Below are positions 18,772 through 26,345 of a DNA stretch of 64,000 nt, piece after piece. The stretch's first letter is position 1. Each line of letters begins with the position of its first letter. The DNA comes from Angomonas deanei. Its lineage: Eukaryota > Euglenozoa > Kinetoplastea > Trypanosomatida > Trypanosomatidae. Under the pieces are notes generated by a model. The model was not told where the DNA came from. It did no database searches and was given only the letters and a program-made list of their open reading frames with translations. The stretch is from contig LR877164.1 of assembly GCA_903995115.1 (NCBI GenBank), positions 434,001-498,000 on the forward strand, written 5' to 3'. The translations under genes were made by a program, and so were the position numbers.

Positions 18772-20104
18772 CAAGTATAGCATTCAGAACCTACTCTCCA
18801 GTAGCGAGTACATGACAAGGATGCGCTTCTGGTACAAGCCACCCGAGTGCGCCAGCTCTCTCTTTCACGACAGTGACGAGCTGGACCAGGTAGCGAACGG
18901 AAGAATAAAGGACGTCCTTCTGCAGGCCGAGGCAATTGCCAGCGTGTGGTCAAGATTCAAGAGGGTGAGCACCCTGAGGGACGTGGTGTGTGCCGTGTCT
19001 AGCATACGCGAGGATTCTTTCACGGTTTCCTGGAGCAGAGGGGAGGCCCCCATCGCGGAAGGCGAGACGGAGGGGGCGGACGACAGCAGCGGTGACGAAG
19101 AGCGGTACCACATCCAACTGCACGTCGATGAACTCGCGGAGGACGGCACTGTGGTCAAAAAGGAGCTGACCGGCCATGACGTGGAGGAGGAGCTGGACCT
19201 GCAGAGTGCTCTTCACATTGTACGGAAGCTTCAACCCGATACTATTTACATTGTCACGTTACGGTGCCGCATGAATCAGGTGTGGGGACAGTGGACGGCG
19301 CCGTTGTTTGTACGCACGACACCACGATTTACGGTGACGGCAACCAGAATCACGGAGGACAGTGTGAATCTTTCCTGGAAGCGAACCAGCACTCGCCGTC
19401 TGACAACGCCAGATGAGGTGAAGGTGGTGGAGCCCGACGTCAGCGCGCTGGTTGACCGATACCAGCTGGAGATATACGCCCCCTATAGCAACACGGTACA
19501 GAGCAAGCGGTTCAAGGGCAATCGCGTCAGCTATCAGGCCCGAGATTTGGAGGCGGGCACGCTCTACATGGTGCAGATCAGGGCCAGCGACGGGGTTCAA
19601 CCGGACTGGGGCTCGTGGAGCTCTCGCCTCTACTTTGCCACCCTAAAGCCACTGTCAGTTTCAGTAGTGCAAGCCGCGGAGTATGCCGCCAAATTCGTTT
19701 GGAAACGTCTTCCGCAGAGTTCAGAAGAGTACACGGAAAAGACGGGAGGGGCGGCTGTGATGATTGGCGAGCCGGTCAGCATGGCGTACCATGTGTGTGT
19801 GTTCGACGCCGATACCACTCCATCGGAGTCCGTTTTGGAGCGTCAATTGCACCCCGACGTAACGTCCTTTGTCGCCCACGGATTGCGGCCAGTGTCCAAC
19901 TATGTTGGCATTGTTCGCTCCTGCAACATTGGTAGTGAATTCGGTCTGTGGAGCGAGGAAGCGGCCTTCTCCACTCGTGGGGGACACACCCTCTCCAAGT
20001 CCTACGCTGGAGAAGACTATGTGATCTTGACGTGGACCAGCGGAGCGACGACAGGCGTGCACAGCCCTCCGCAGTCGTACGTGATTCTGGTGCGTACCGC
20101 CTAG
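18719..20104 (+). CDS. FN3 array protein, segment 5 (end of module 26 to start of module 30)
   Basis: The frame is open from 18695 and module homology enters it at about 18719; the first ATG (18812) lies inside a module strand and is not a start. It reads the end of module 26, modules 27-29 (boxes VWGQWT, DWGSWS and EFGLWS) and the first strands of module 30. It stops at TAG 20102-20104 directly after YVILVRTA. The next frame continues SGDVFEK, giving the expected hairpin between strands if T20102 is skipped. The upstream stop of the new frame (20082-20084) confines the change to 20085-20101. Confidence 0.78.
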   Translation, partial: DVADPSSDQLYYASPNDSKYSIQNLLSSSEYMTRMRFWYKPPECASSLFHDSDELDQVANGRIKDVLLQAEAIASVWSRFKRVSTLRDVVCAVSSIREDSFTVSWSRGEAPIAEGETEGADDSSGDEERYHIQLHVDELAEDGTVVKKELTGHDVEEELDLQSALHIVRKLQPDTIYIVTLRCRMNQVWGQWTAPLFVRTTPRFTVTATRITEDSVNLSWKRTSTRRLTTPDEVKVVEPDVSALVDRYQLEIYAPYSNTVQSKRFKGNRVSYQARDLEAGTLYMVQIRASDGVQPDWGSWSSRLYFATLKPLSVSVVQAAEYAAKFVWKRLPQSSEEYTEKTGGAAVMIGEPVSMAYHVCVFDADTTPSESVLERQLHPDVTSFVAHGLRPVSNYVGIVRSCNIGSEFGLWSEEAAFSTRGGHTLSKSYAGEDYVILTWTSGATTGVHSPPQSYVILVRTA

Positions 20105-21635
20105 TGGGGATGTATTTGAGAAGATCATCGACATCACCGACTGCGTCGCGGAGAAGGACACACCGTCGTCCCTCTCTTATCGTGTCGGAGGGTTGGCGCC
20201 TGGGACGGAGTATCTGTTTACGCTGCAGCCGAATTATGGGGAGTTGGGAATGGGAGACTTTGCACCAACGCTGACGTGCTCCACCCTCAGCTCACTGAGC
20301 CTGTCAGCGACCCCTGTACAGAACCAAATTCGCATCCAGTTTGGCCGTCCGACTTTTCGCAATGTGGATTTCGCGGAGTCTCTCACCGACGGCAGTGCGC
20401 TGCCGACCGTCGTCCGCTATGACGTGCGGGTCTGCCTCACCGAGCTGAGTGAACGAGTGTTTCTTAGCTCCATGAACGCCTCTGTGGAGGAGAAGGAGCG
20501 GAAAAGTCGACGCTCCATGTGCGTCTTTTCTAAAGTGTTCGACTCCGACGACGTCTTCTCCACCAAAGAAATTCGCTACACCATTACCGACTTGGAGATT
20601 GACACCTGCTACACCGTCGGCGTACGGTCGATGGATGCGACGGGGGTGTGGTGCGACTGGGTGATGCGCGAGGTCTTCACACCTCCCGTAGCACCGTCCA
20701 ACGTGGCGCTCTACCGTGCCAGCCCGCACGTGGCCTCGTTGCAGTGGCAGCCAATCGGGCCCCGAGGGGTGTATCGCTATTGCGTCGAGTGCTACTACGT
20801 GGCGGACCCCGCCACCGGAAACAAGAAGAGCGCCCCTGAGTGGCGTGAGGTGGACCAGGTGGAGCTGCACGTGTGTGGGTTCCGCCTGTCCGGCCCATTT
20901 TCACGACTGCGGTGTCGTGTGCGAAGTATTCGTACCGACTGCCTCAACCGGCCCGCCTCCGAGCATTCCTACAGCGAGTACTCCCCCACCGTCTCCGTGT
21001 CGGAGGGTTCCCCACCTGTCGGGGTCGAACAGCTGCAGGTGGCAGTGCTGTCCCGCAATTCCGCCACCATTGAGTGGACCTCCTCGCATGCCAACACCAA
21101 GAAGACGTCGTTCAAGGTGTATTTGTCCAGTAAGGGTGGGCACCTCACATTGGTGTCCACCGAGCAGCACTCGGTTGTGGTGCTGCGCGACCTCCTCCCC
21201 ATGACAGAGTACGTGACAGAGATTGTGGCGCAGAATAACAACGGCATCAGCCACAACAATCCACGCATACGCTTCACCACCAAGGCTGAAAATGACAGCA
21301 CCACCACCTACTACGAAGAGGGAATGCCCTCCCTGGGGTCCGTGGCCTTGCCGGGGGAAAAGGATAAGAGTTCCCGGCTCATCCCTGCCCCGCCGTCGAA
21401 GAGCGCGAAAGGATCCACGAGGTCTAGTCGCATGTCTAACCTCCTGAAGCCGGAGAGCAGCGGCTCCAGTTTTGCCGCGGACGGCCCAGTACGGAGTAGC
21501 AGTCGGAACTTTTCCGAGCAGCGACCACGCAGTTCCCGCACACACACGATTCAGAAGAGCATTTCCAAACCACGACCCTCCACCACGACAGGAAGAGACG
21601 CAGAGGGTTCTGCCCGGACCTCCCGACTATACTAG
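20103..21635 (+). CDS. FN3 array protein, segment 6 (modules 30-33 and Ser/Arg tail)
   Basis: This frame completes module 30 (YRVGGLAPGTEYLFTL) and encodes three further FN3-like modules that have lost the W-G-x-W-S box, suggesting they are older or functionally distinct. From about 21290 the sequence becomes a low-complexity tail rich in serine, arginine, lysine and proline, with several R-S-S/S-R-T steps that could be phosphorylated. It ends at TAG 21633-21635 just before an AT-rich spacer. The proximity of the tail to a clear 3' boundary supports this as the true C-terminus. Confidence 0.78.
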   Translation, partial: SGDVFEKIIDITDCVAEKDTPSSLSYRVGGLAPGTEYLFTLQPNYGELGMGDFAPTLTCSTLSSLSLSATPVQNQIRIQFGRPTFRNVDFAESLTDGSALPTVVRYDVRVCLTELSERVFLSSMNASVEEKERKSRRSMCVFSKVFDSDDVFSTKEIRYTITDLEIDTCYTVGVRSMDATGVWCDWVMREVFTPPVAPSNVALYRASPHVASLQWQPIGPRGVYRYCVECYYVADPATGNKKSAPEWREVDQVELHVCGFRLSGPFSRLRCRVRSIRTDCLNRPASEHSYSEYSPTVSVSEGSPPVGVEQLQVAVLSRNSATIEWTSSHANTKKTSFKVYLSSKGGHLTLVSTEQHSVVVLRDLLPMTEYVTEIVAQNNNGISHNNPRIRFTTKAENDSTTTYYEEGMPSLGSVALPGEKDKSSRLIPAPPSKSAKGSTRSSRMSNLLKPESSGSSFAADGPVRSSSRNFSEQRPRSSRTHTIQKSISKPRPSTTTGRDAEGSARTSRLY

Positions 21636-21774
21636 AAAGAAGGGGGTATCTCTACCTCACTGTATATTAAACAAACCCAATGAAAGGATGTATATGTATT
21701 TTACAACTAATAAAGTAAGAGACGCAGGATAAAATCAAAAAGTACCTTTCTGTCGGAGTGTTGCTATTGCTTGG

Positions 21775-21846
21775 TTTTTTTTTTTTTTTTTGTACGGCCA
21801 ATTCTATTTGATTTCCCTTTCCTTCTCTTCGCGACCGTTGCTTTAG
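21775..21846 (+). promoter_or_regulatory. Trans-splice acceptor region of the PXMP4-like gene
   Basis: A 17-T run (21775-21791) and a second CT-rich tract (about 21810-21830) precede the AG at 21845-21846. The ATG follows 50 bases later. This is the standard poly-pyrimidine plus AG layout for spliced-leader addition. Confidence 0.6.
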
Positions 21847-21895
21847 CGTTTCATTACCATAGATTTATTTAAACGTTTTGTTCACCAGAGCTAAA

Positions 21896-22522
21896 ATGTC
21901 CGATCACAACATTGTTCTCACCAAGGTAAACGAAATGATTCAAAGCGGTGACTTTGACATTTTATTCTCCGCAGTGAAAGCCTTCCGCAACGGTGTGGTC
22001 TACGGTACTCGTGTCCGCGCCCCGCATGCGTTAGTCCTCAACCTGGTGTGGAGCAAAGCACCGTACAGCACTTTGCCGCGTCGCATCTTCAACGTGACCA
22101 AGACCCACGCGCTGGGGTTAGGCTGCAGCGGTATACTCTTTACTGTCGTGCGACTGATTCTCAAGTACCTGCAGGGAGAGTCCAAGATGTGGCACCACGC
22201 GCTGGCGGGCTTTTTGATCGGTATATCCTTCTGGGGCGACGTCAACAGCCCTGTACATCAGCAAATGATGATGTACCTGCTCGCCCGTAATGTCTGTTCC
22301 CTCTTCCAGCTGGCGGTGGAGAAGTGCAGGGTCAACGTCCCCTCGTGGGGCTACCGTGCCTACATGGGTATGCTGTGGGCGATCGTGCTGGTCTTCTTTA
22401 TGCACCGACCCGATCTGCAGCAGTCCTCCCTCCGCCAGTCGTTACAGTACATTTACCTGGACTCCTCCAAGTTCTCCAACTGGTACGACGTATTCGTCAT
22501 GAACACGGCCGGTTCCCTTTAA
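21896..22522 (+). CDS. PXMP4/PMP24-like peroxisomal (glycosomal) membrane protein
   Basis: The 208-residue product starts at ATG 21896, the first ATG after the processing site. It closely follows the vertebrate peroxisomal membrane protein 4 pattern, which is about 212 residues: AFRNGVVYGTRVRAPHAL near the N-terminus matches the family signature, followed by LARNVCSLFQLAVEK and a C-terminal tryptophan-rich helix with LQYIYLDS. PXMP4 belongs to the Tim17/TMEM135-related group of small polytopic membrane proteins. In a kinetoplastid the location would be the glycosome, the local form of the peroxisome. No catalytic role is known for the family. Confidence 0.85.
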   Translation: MSDHNIVLTKVNEMIQSGDFDILFSAVKAFRNGVVYGTRVRAPHALVLNLVWSKAPYSTLPRRIFNVTKTHALGLGCSGILFTVVRLILKYLQGESKMWHHALAGFLIGISFWGDVNSPVHQQMMMYLLARNVCSLFQLAVEKCRVNVPSWGYRAYMGMLWAIVLVFFMHRPDLQQSSLRQSLQYIYLDSSKFSNWYDVFVMNTAGSL

Positions 22523-22763
22523 ATCGTCAAACGTTAACCATTAAAGATTAAACTGACGCGTGTCTTTTCCATTCGATAATGGAAAGACGAATAGAAGCGA
22601 ACGCCACTTCCTTGTTTCAAAATTATATCGTTCCGCCACTAACAAAAAAAAAAAAAAAATTCCCACGCTTGCTATTCTTTTTTGTTTTAACTTCCATACT
22701 TTGCAAGGGCGACAACTCAGTTCCTCCATCGGCTCACCTCTCCCACCCTCCTTTTTACCTCGC

Positions 22764-22765
22764 AG
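22764..22765 (+). promoter_or_regulatory. Likely splice acceptor AG of acetyltransferase copy 1
   Basis: A CT-rich tract from about 22737 to 22763 ends in AG here, 17 bases before the ATG at 22782. Because the frame upstream of this AG lies in the untranslated leader, the longer open frame reaching back to 22560 is not part of the protein. Confidence 0.6.
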
Positions 22766-22781
22766 TTTCCTTTTCCGAATT

Positions 22782-23345
22782 ATGAAAACCGTATTCGAGC
22801 GTATTCAGGGAGGCGAACTCGTCTCCAATCTGGACCCACAATTCAAGGAACTTGATGTAGTGGTAGCCCGAACCCGAAAGCTGCTTCTCGCGGCGAACCT
22901 GGCGCCGACAAATGTGGAAATGAAAGAACACTTGGGAAAAATATTCGGAAAGCCGTTGGATGAGAATACGTGGTTTTTTGCCCCCTTTTTTACGAATTGC
23001 GGAAACTCGACGAAAATAGGGAAAAACGTTTTTGTGAATACGGGTGCCAAATTTTTGGATATTGGCGGCATTACGATTGATGACAATGTGCTGATTGCCC
23101 CGAATGTGTCCCTCTGCACGGAAGGACACCCCTTGGAGCCACCGCGTGATTCTCTTTATGCAAAGCCGATTCACATTAAGCATGACGTGTGGATTGGGGC
23201 CAGCGCCACCATTCTCCCTGGTGTGACGGTTGGTGAGAACTCTATGGTGGCGGCCGGTTCGGTAGTCGTGAAGGACGTGCCGCCGAACACCGTGGTGGCT
23301 GGTGTGCCGGCGAAAGTGATAAAGCTAATCAACGCAAAACTGTAA
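22782..23345 (+). CDS. Sugar O-acetyltransferase (NodL/LacA/Maa family), tandem copy 1
   Basis: The product is 187 residues, the usual length for the maltose/galactoside acetyltransferase family of left-handed beta-helix enzymes that move an acetyl group from acetyl-CoA to a sugar hydroxyl. An N-terminal helical Maa-type region is followed by hexapeptide repeats from about residue 75. The catalytic histidine is at 116 (CTEGHPL). The end reads [16 protein letters not shown] then GVPAKVIK, the classic C-terminal turn. The family is mainly bacterial, and a second copy lies 947 bases downstream, so an ancient transfer followed by duplication is plausible. The sugar substrate cannot be told from sequence. 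Confidence 0.9.
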   Translation: MKTVFERIQGGELVSNLDPQFKELDVVVARTRKLLLAANLAPTNVEMKEHLGKIFGKPLDENTWFFAPFFTNCGNSTKIGKNVFVNTGAKFLDIGGITIDDNVLIAPNVSLCTEGHPLEPPRDSLYAKPIHIKHDVWIGASATILPGVTVGENSMVAAGSVVVKDVPPNTVVAGVPAKVIKLINAKL

Positions 23346-23728
23346 AAAGGGGTGTTGGAGGCATTTATTATTATTTCGATTTTGGATTCATTGCTGATGT
23401 CGCCTAGGGATTTTTTTTTTTTTTTCATTCCACTTTATTTCCTCAATTTTTGGATGCATCGGCGACGAGACAAGAAAACGACAGCTTCGTAATCGTCGTT
23501 CGGCCAGCATTCTTTTTGGCTTCCATCTATGTGTGCCTTTCGGTTATCATTTGCGCTCCTAGGACGTCACACAAGTACAAATAATAATAAAAATACCAAT
23601 TGTGTGTGTATATTGTTTTGCTTCCATACCGCAGAAAGGCGTCAACACCTGTTGTTCTTTTGTTTCTCTCTTCTGGGAACCCCTTTTATGGATTAGAGTA
23701 CCAATAACCTTATCTTTTGTTGATTCAT
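23346..23728 (+). promoter_or_regulatory. Spacer between the acetyltransferase copies: 3'UTR with hairpin, then processing signals
   Basis: No gene is visible in these 383 bases. A T run lies at about 23409-23425, a hairpin at 23477-23500 (listed separately), and CT-rich sequence at about 23650-23690 leads to the AG and ATG of copy 2. Around the hairpin the sequence is recognisably similar to the 3' flank of copy 2, so the duplicated unit includes the 3'UTR. Confidence 0.5.
23477..23500 (+). promoter_or_regulatory. 3'UTR hairpin of acetyltransferase copy 1
   Basis: AACGAC at 23477-23482 pairs perfectly with GTCGTT at 23495-23500 around the 12-base loop AGCTTCGTAATC. The matching element after copy 2 has the same loop and a changed but still paired stem, which supports an RNA structure. 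Confidence 0.5.
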
Positions 23729-24304
23729 ATGAAAAGCATATTCAAACGCATACAGGCGGGTGAGCTCATTTCCCATCTGGACCCGCAATTCAAGGAAGTT
23801 GCCGAGACGCAGGCACGTACTAAAAAGCTCCTTCTTGCCGTGAATCAGGCGGCGACCGATGAAGAAATGAAGGAGCATCTGGCAAAAATATTCGGAAAGC
23901 CATTAGACGCGAATACGTGGTTTTTTGCCCCCTTTTTTACGAATTGCGGAAACTCGACGAAGATAGGGAAAAGTGTTTTTGTCAATACTGGCTGTAGATT
24001 TTTGGATATTGGCGGCATTACGATTGATGACAATGTGCTGATTGCCCCGAATGTGTCCCTCTGCACGGAAGGACACCCCTTGGAGCCACCGCGTGATTCT
24101 CTTTTTGCAAAGCCGATTCACATTAAGCATGATGTGTGGATTGGGGCCAGCGCCACCATTCTCCCTGGTGTGACGGTTGGTGAGAACTCTATGGTGGCGG
24201 CCGGTTCGGTAGTCGTGAAGGACGTGCCACCGAACACCGTGGTGGCTGGTGTGCCGGCGAAGGTGATAAAGCATATCAATAAAAGCGATCAACAGGGTGC
24301 ATGA
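23729..24304 (+). CDS. Sugar O-acetyltransferase (NodL/LacA/Maa family), tandem copy 2
   Basis: The 191-residue product begins at ATG 23729; upstream in-frame TTG codons are not credible starts in a eukaryote. It has the same family features as copy 1, including the GHPLEPP catalytic segment, and is co-linear with it with no indel from the ATG to codon 181. The N-terminal 90 codons differ markedly from copy 1, while the block 23998-24272 is almost identical to 23051-23325 (4 differences in 275 bases). The C-terminus differs again and adds a short polar tail (INKSDQQGA). The divergent N-terminal region could give a different sugar preference. Confidence 0.9.
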   Translation: MKSIFKRIQAGELISHLDPQFKEVAETQARTKKLLLAVNQAATDEEMKEHLAKIFGKPLDANTWFFAPFFTNCGNSTKIGKSVFVNTGCRFLDIGGITIDDNVLIAPNVSLCTEGHPLEPPRDSLFAKPIHIKHDVWIGASATILPGVTVGENSMVAAGSVVVKDVPPNTVVAGVPAKVIKHINKSDQQGA

Positions 24305-24645
24305 AGCCTGTTTGTTGTAGTTTCATTTTGTGTTCGTCGCGTATCTTTCCCTGATATTGTATTTTGTTTATATTCTCCTATGTTTCTTCTATTTCGGTTG
24401 CACCGGTGGTGAGAAAAGAAAACGGTAGCTTCGTAATCGCCGTTCTTCCAGCATTTTGTTTTTCACTTGTCATTTTTTTGAATTTGGGAGGACTATCCGC
24501 GTCTTCCGACATCCGAACACAAAAGCGACAACAATCAGTTCGGTACATATTTTTTCTCTTTGACGCTCTAAAATAATTTTAAGTTAGGTTTAGTCATTTT
24601 TTGTTTTGTTTAAAATAGTATTAAAAGAAATAACACAATTGCTAG
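24305..24645 (+). promoter_or_regulatory. Spacer after acetyltransferase copy 2
   Basis: This 341-base stretch holds no supported gene. Its first part is the 3'UTR with the second hairpin at 24421-24444. The second part has T-rich tracts (about 24470-24485 and 24549-24560) and AG dinucleotides, the last at 24644-24645 directly before the next ATG. Confidence 0.5.
24421..24444 (+). promoter_or_regulatory. 3'UTR hairpin of acetyltransferase copy 2
   Basis: AACGGT at 24421-24426 pairs with GCCGTT at 24439-24444 around the loop AGCTTCGTAATC, identical to that of copy 1. Compared with copy 1, one A-T pair has become G-C and a C-G pair has become U-G, so pairing is kept although bases changed. Confidence 0.5.
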
Positions 24646-26031
24646 ATGTCTCTGGAAAGGTCGTACAAACTGCAGACAGAGGTGGAGAACAATCCGACTC
24701 TGGTGGGGTACCAGGCGCTTGTGGGGGAAGAAATGATGTACTTGAAGGAAAAGTACGACGCCATTATGCGATTCCGTCGTCAAAAGGAGGAACTCGAGGA
24801 AACGAAGCGAAAGTTATTATTAGAGCGAGAGAAGCTGACGGCCGATCGCTTTTTCCGGGAGCTGACCCTGGAGGAACAGGAGGACTACAATGAAAAGTGG
24901 CTGGCGCTCTTGAAAGAGTATACGAAGCGGAAAGAAATCCTCACCTACCTCGCCTCGTACTCCCCCGCGGACTACAAAGTGGCGGACCTGGTGGCGGTGG
25001 CACACTGGCTCGATACGTGGAGCACTTTTTTTACCGAGACGGAGCGTAACCTTAGGGAACTGCGACAGGTGGAGAAATCCGTCTCCTCGGCGACCCCGGT
25101 GTTGTCCACACAAGTCCTGTACGATGCGCTGGACAATGTGTGTCGTCTGCAGCTTCAGGCGAGGTCTGCCATTGGCCGTGAGCGGTACCGCCGGTCGGCC
25201 CTCGGGGACGAGGCGATAGAGGACTTTCTGGATAGTCAGCAGCAGTTGATGGGGTGGTGTCGCAAACAGCGTGAGACACTGGAGGAGTTGTCGACGCTGG
25301 AGGATTTGGCCGCCTTTAGTGACTCCTTCCAGAAGAATATTCCCGTGATGGACAGCAACTTTACCGTGTTGCTCGATCAAGGGGAGCCACTGGCTGATAA
25401 CGAGCGTATCCAGTGTGCCCTGCAGGAGCTCAACGAGGAGTGGGTGCAGCTGTGCCTCATGAACTATGAAAAGTTACAGGATGCGGTGAGGGAGGTGCAC
25501 ATGAACTCCCCCCTGGAGGCTGGCTGCGCGGCATGGATGAGCAGCGTGGAGTCCAAGGCGAAGGAGTTCCTGACGGAGGCGCAAACCTTCTTGCAGGCGA
25601 GCGGGAAGACCAGTGCAAAGGGAGGGGAGCTGGCGGCGACCTGTGAGACGTTGGTCAACCAGCAGGACGCATTCAGCGTGATTGCGACACACCTTTCCGA
25701 TTTCACCGTGCGGGACGACTGTGTACGCCCACTTGTGGACGCCCTCAAGAATGAGCTGACCACCCCCTTCACCTTGTCGGTCCTTAGCCTCTCCGACACG
25801 GAGGACTACGAGGGTCGTCAGGAGTACCGCAATCGACTGGAGGAGCTGCGCGACTGGGTGGAGGTGAAGTCGCAGAAGGGGACCTACCTCCGTCTGCAGG
25901 AGAGGTTAGAGGAGACGAAGGCGATGATACAGGAGTACGCCGATGCGCTCTTCCCCGACGAACCCGCGCCGTCCAACGAGAGTAGCCCGATTGATCTCTC
26001 CTTCCACGAAGGAGAGGAAGATGAGATTTAA
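24646..26031 (+). CDS. Spectrin-repeat-like helical protein
   Basis: The 461-residue product is almost entirely predicted helix. After a heptad-rich N-terminal part (residues 1-110, E/K/L-rich coiled coil), the segment at about residues 175-290 looks like a spectrin repeat: a tryptophan in helix A (QQLMGWCRKQRETLEEL) and the hallmark helix C pattern L-x2-L-x3-W-x2-L (LQELNEEWVQL). One or two weaker repeats follow, with CAAWMSSVESKAKEFL starting another. The acidic C-terminus (EGEEDEI) is free. No calponin-homology or EF-hand domain is present, so it is not alpha-actinin. A cytoskeletal spacer role is inferred from the fold only. Confidence 0.6.
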   Translation: MSLERSYKLQTEVENNPTLVGYQALVGEEMMYLKEKYDAIMRFRRQKEELEETKRKLLLEREKLTADRFFRELTLEEQEDYNEKWLALLKEYTKRKEILTYLASYSPADYKVADLVAVAHWLDTWSTFFTETERNLRELRQVEKSVSSATPVLSTQVLYDALDNVCRLQLQARSAIGRERYRRSALGDEAIEDFLDSQQQLMGWCRKQRETLEELSTLEDLAAFSDSFQKNIPVMDSNFTVLLDQGEPLADNERIQCALQELNEEWVQLCLMNYEKLQDAVREVHMNSPLEAGCAAWMSSVESKAKEFLTEAQTFLQASGKTSAKGGELAATCETLVNQQDAFSVIATHLSDFTVRDDCVRPLVDALKNELTTPFTLSVLSLSDTEDYEGRQEYRNRLEELRDWVEVKSQKGTYLRLQERLEETKAMIQEYADALFPDEPAPSNESSPIDLSFHEGEEDEI

Positions 26032-26345
26032 TTCCCACCTTCTAGGAGCAAACGCCGTGCCTTTCGATAGTCATAAAAAACAACCACCACACGTTTTTAT
26101 CGTCGTAGATTATATTGTGGTGTGTACGATTCATTATTTGTTCTAGAGTCTTTTTTTTTATTTATTTTCTTTTCGTTGTGAAGTATAGATGAAATGACTA
26201 TTATCTGTATACCGAATCCATTATCTAACGTTTGCCGTGTGTTCTTTATTTATCTTTTTTTTTTTTTTCGCGTTGCTGACATGTGCTGATTTAAAAAAAT
26301 TCTTTTTTTTCCTATTCTCCTTTCCCAGATAGAGAAGTAGACATT
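26032..26345 (+). promoter_or_regulatory. Spacer before the MATH-BTB gene
   Basis: Nothing but untranslated sequence is visible in these 314 bases. T-rich tracts lie at about 26151-26170, 26250-26268 and 26304-26325. The best acceptor AG is in the purine-rich stretch at about 26328-26338, just before the ATG. Confidence 0.45.

Larger units (their letters stand above)
9399..21635 (+). other. Whole locus of a giant fibronectin type III array protein, coding sequence in six successive frames
   Basis: About 4,080 codons in six successive + strand frames encode roughly 33 tandem fibronectin type III modules of about 110-150 residues. Each module has the same landmarks: an opening strand ending I-G-E-D-Y-V-x-V-x-W, the tyrosine-corner segment V-x-N-L-x-P-x-T-x-Y-x-V-x-V, and often a W-G-x-W-S box seven or so residues later. 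No signal peptide or membrane span is visible, so the protein should be intracellular. A serine/arginine-rich tail (about 21290-21635) ends it. Frame changes fall at about 12210 (+1), 15223 (+1), 16576 (-1), 18718 (+1) and 20102 (+1), each inside a module, so module homology shows they interrupt one protein. Function unknown; a structural tether or cytoskeletal scaffold is only a guess. Confidence 0.85.

Noticed and set aside
9399-21635. Spliceosomal introns explaining the frame changes in the FN3 gene
   Set aside because: The joins need a change of one base (or two), not removal of a stretch, and FN3 modules continue without missing sequence. No GT...AG pairs flank the joins in a way that restores frame.
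21775-21791. T runs as transcription terminators or promoters
   Set aside because: Similar runs precede nearly every gene on the same strand, which fits trans-splice/polyadenylation signals rather than separate transcription units.
22560-22781. Longer N-terminus of acetyltransferase copy 1
   Set aside because: The frame is open, but it runs through the T/CT tract and AG acceptor and has no family similarity; copy 2 has no such extension.
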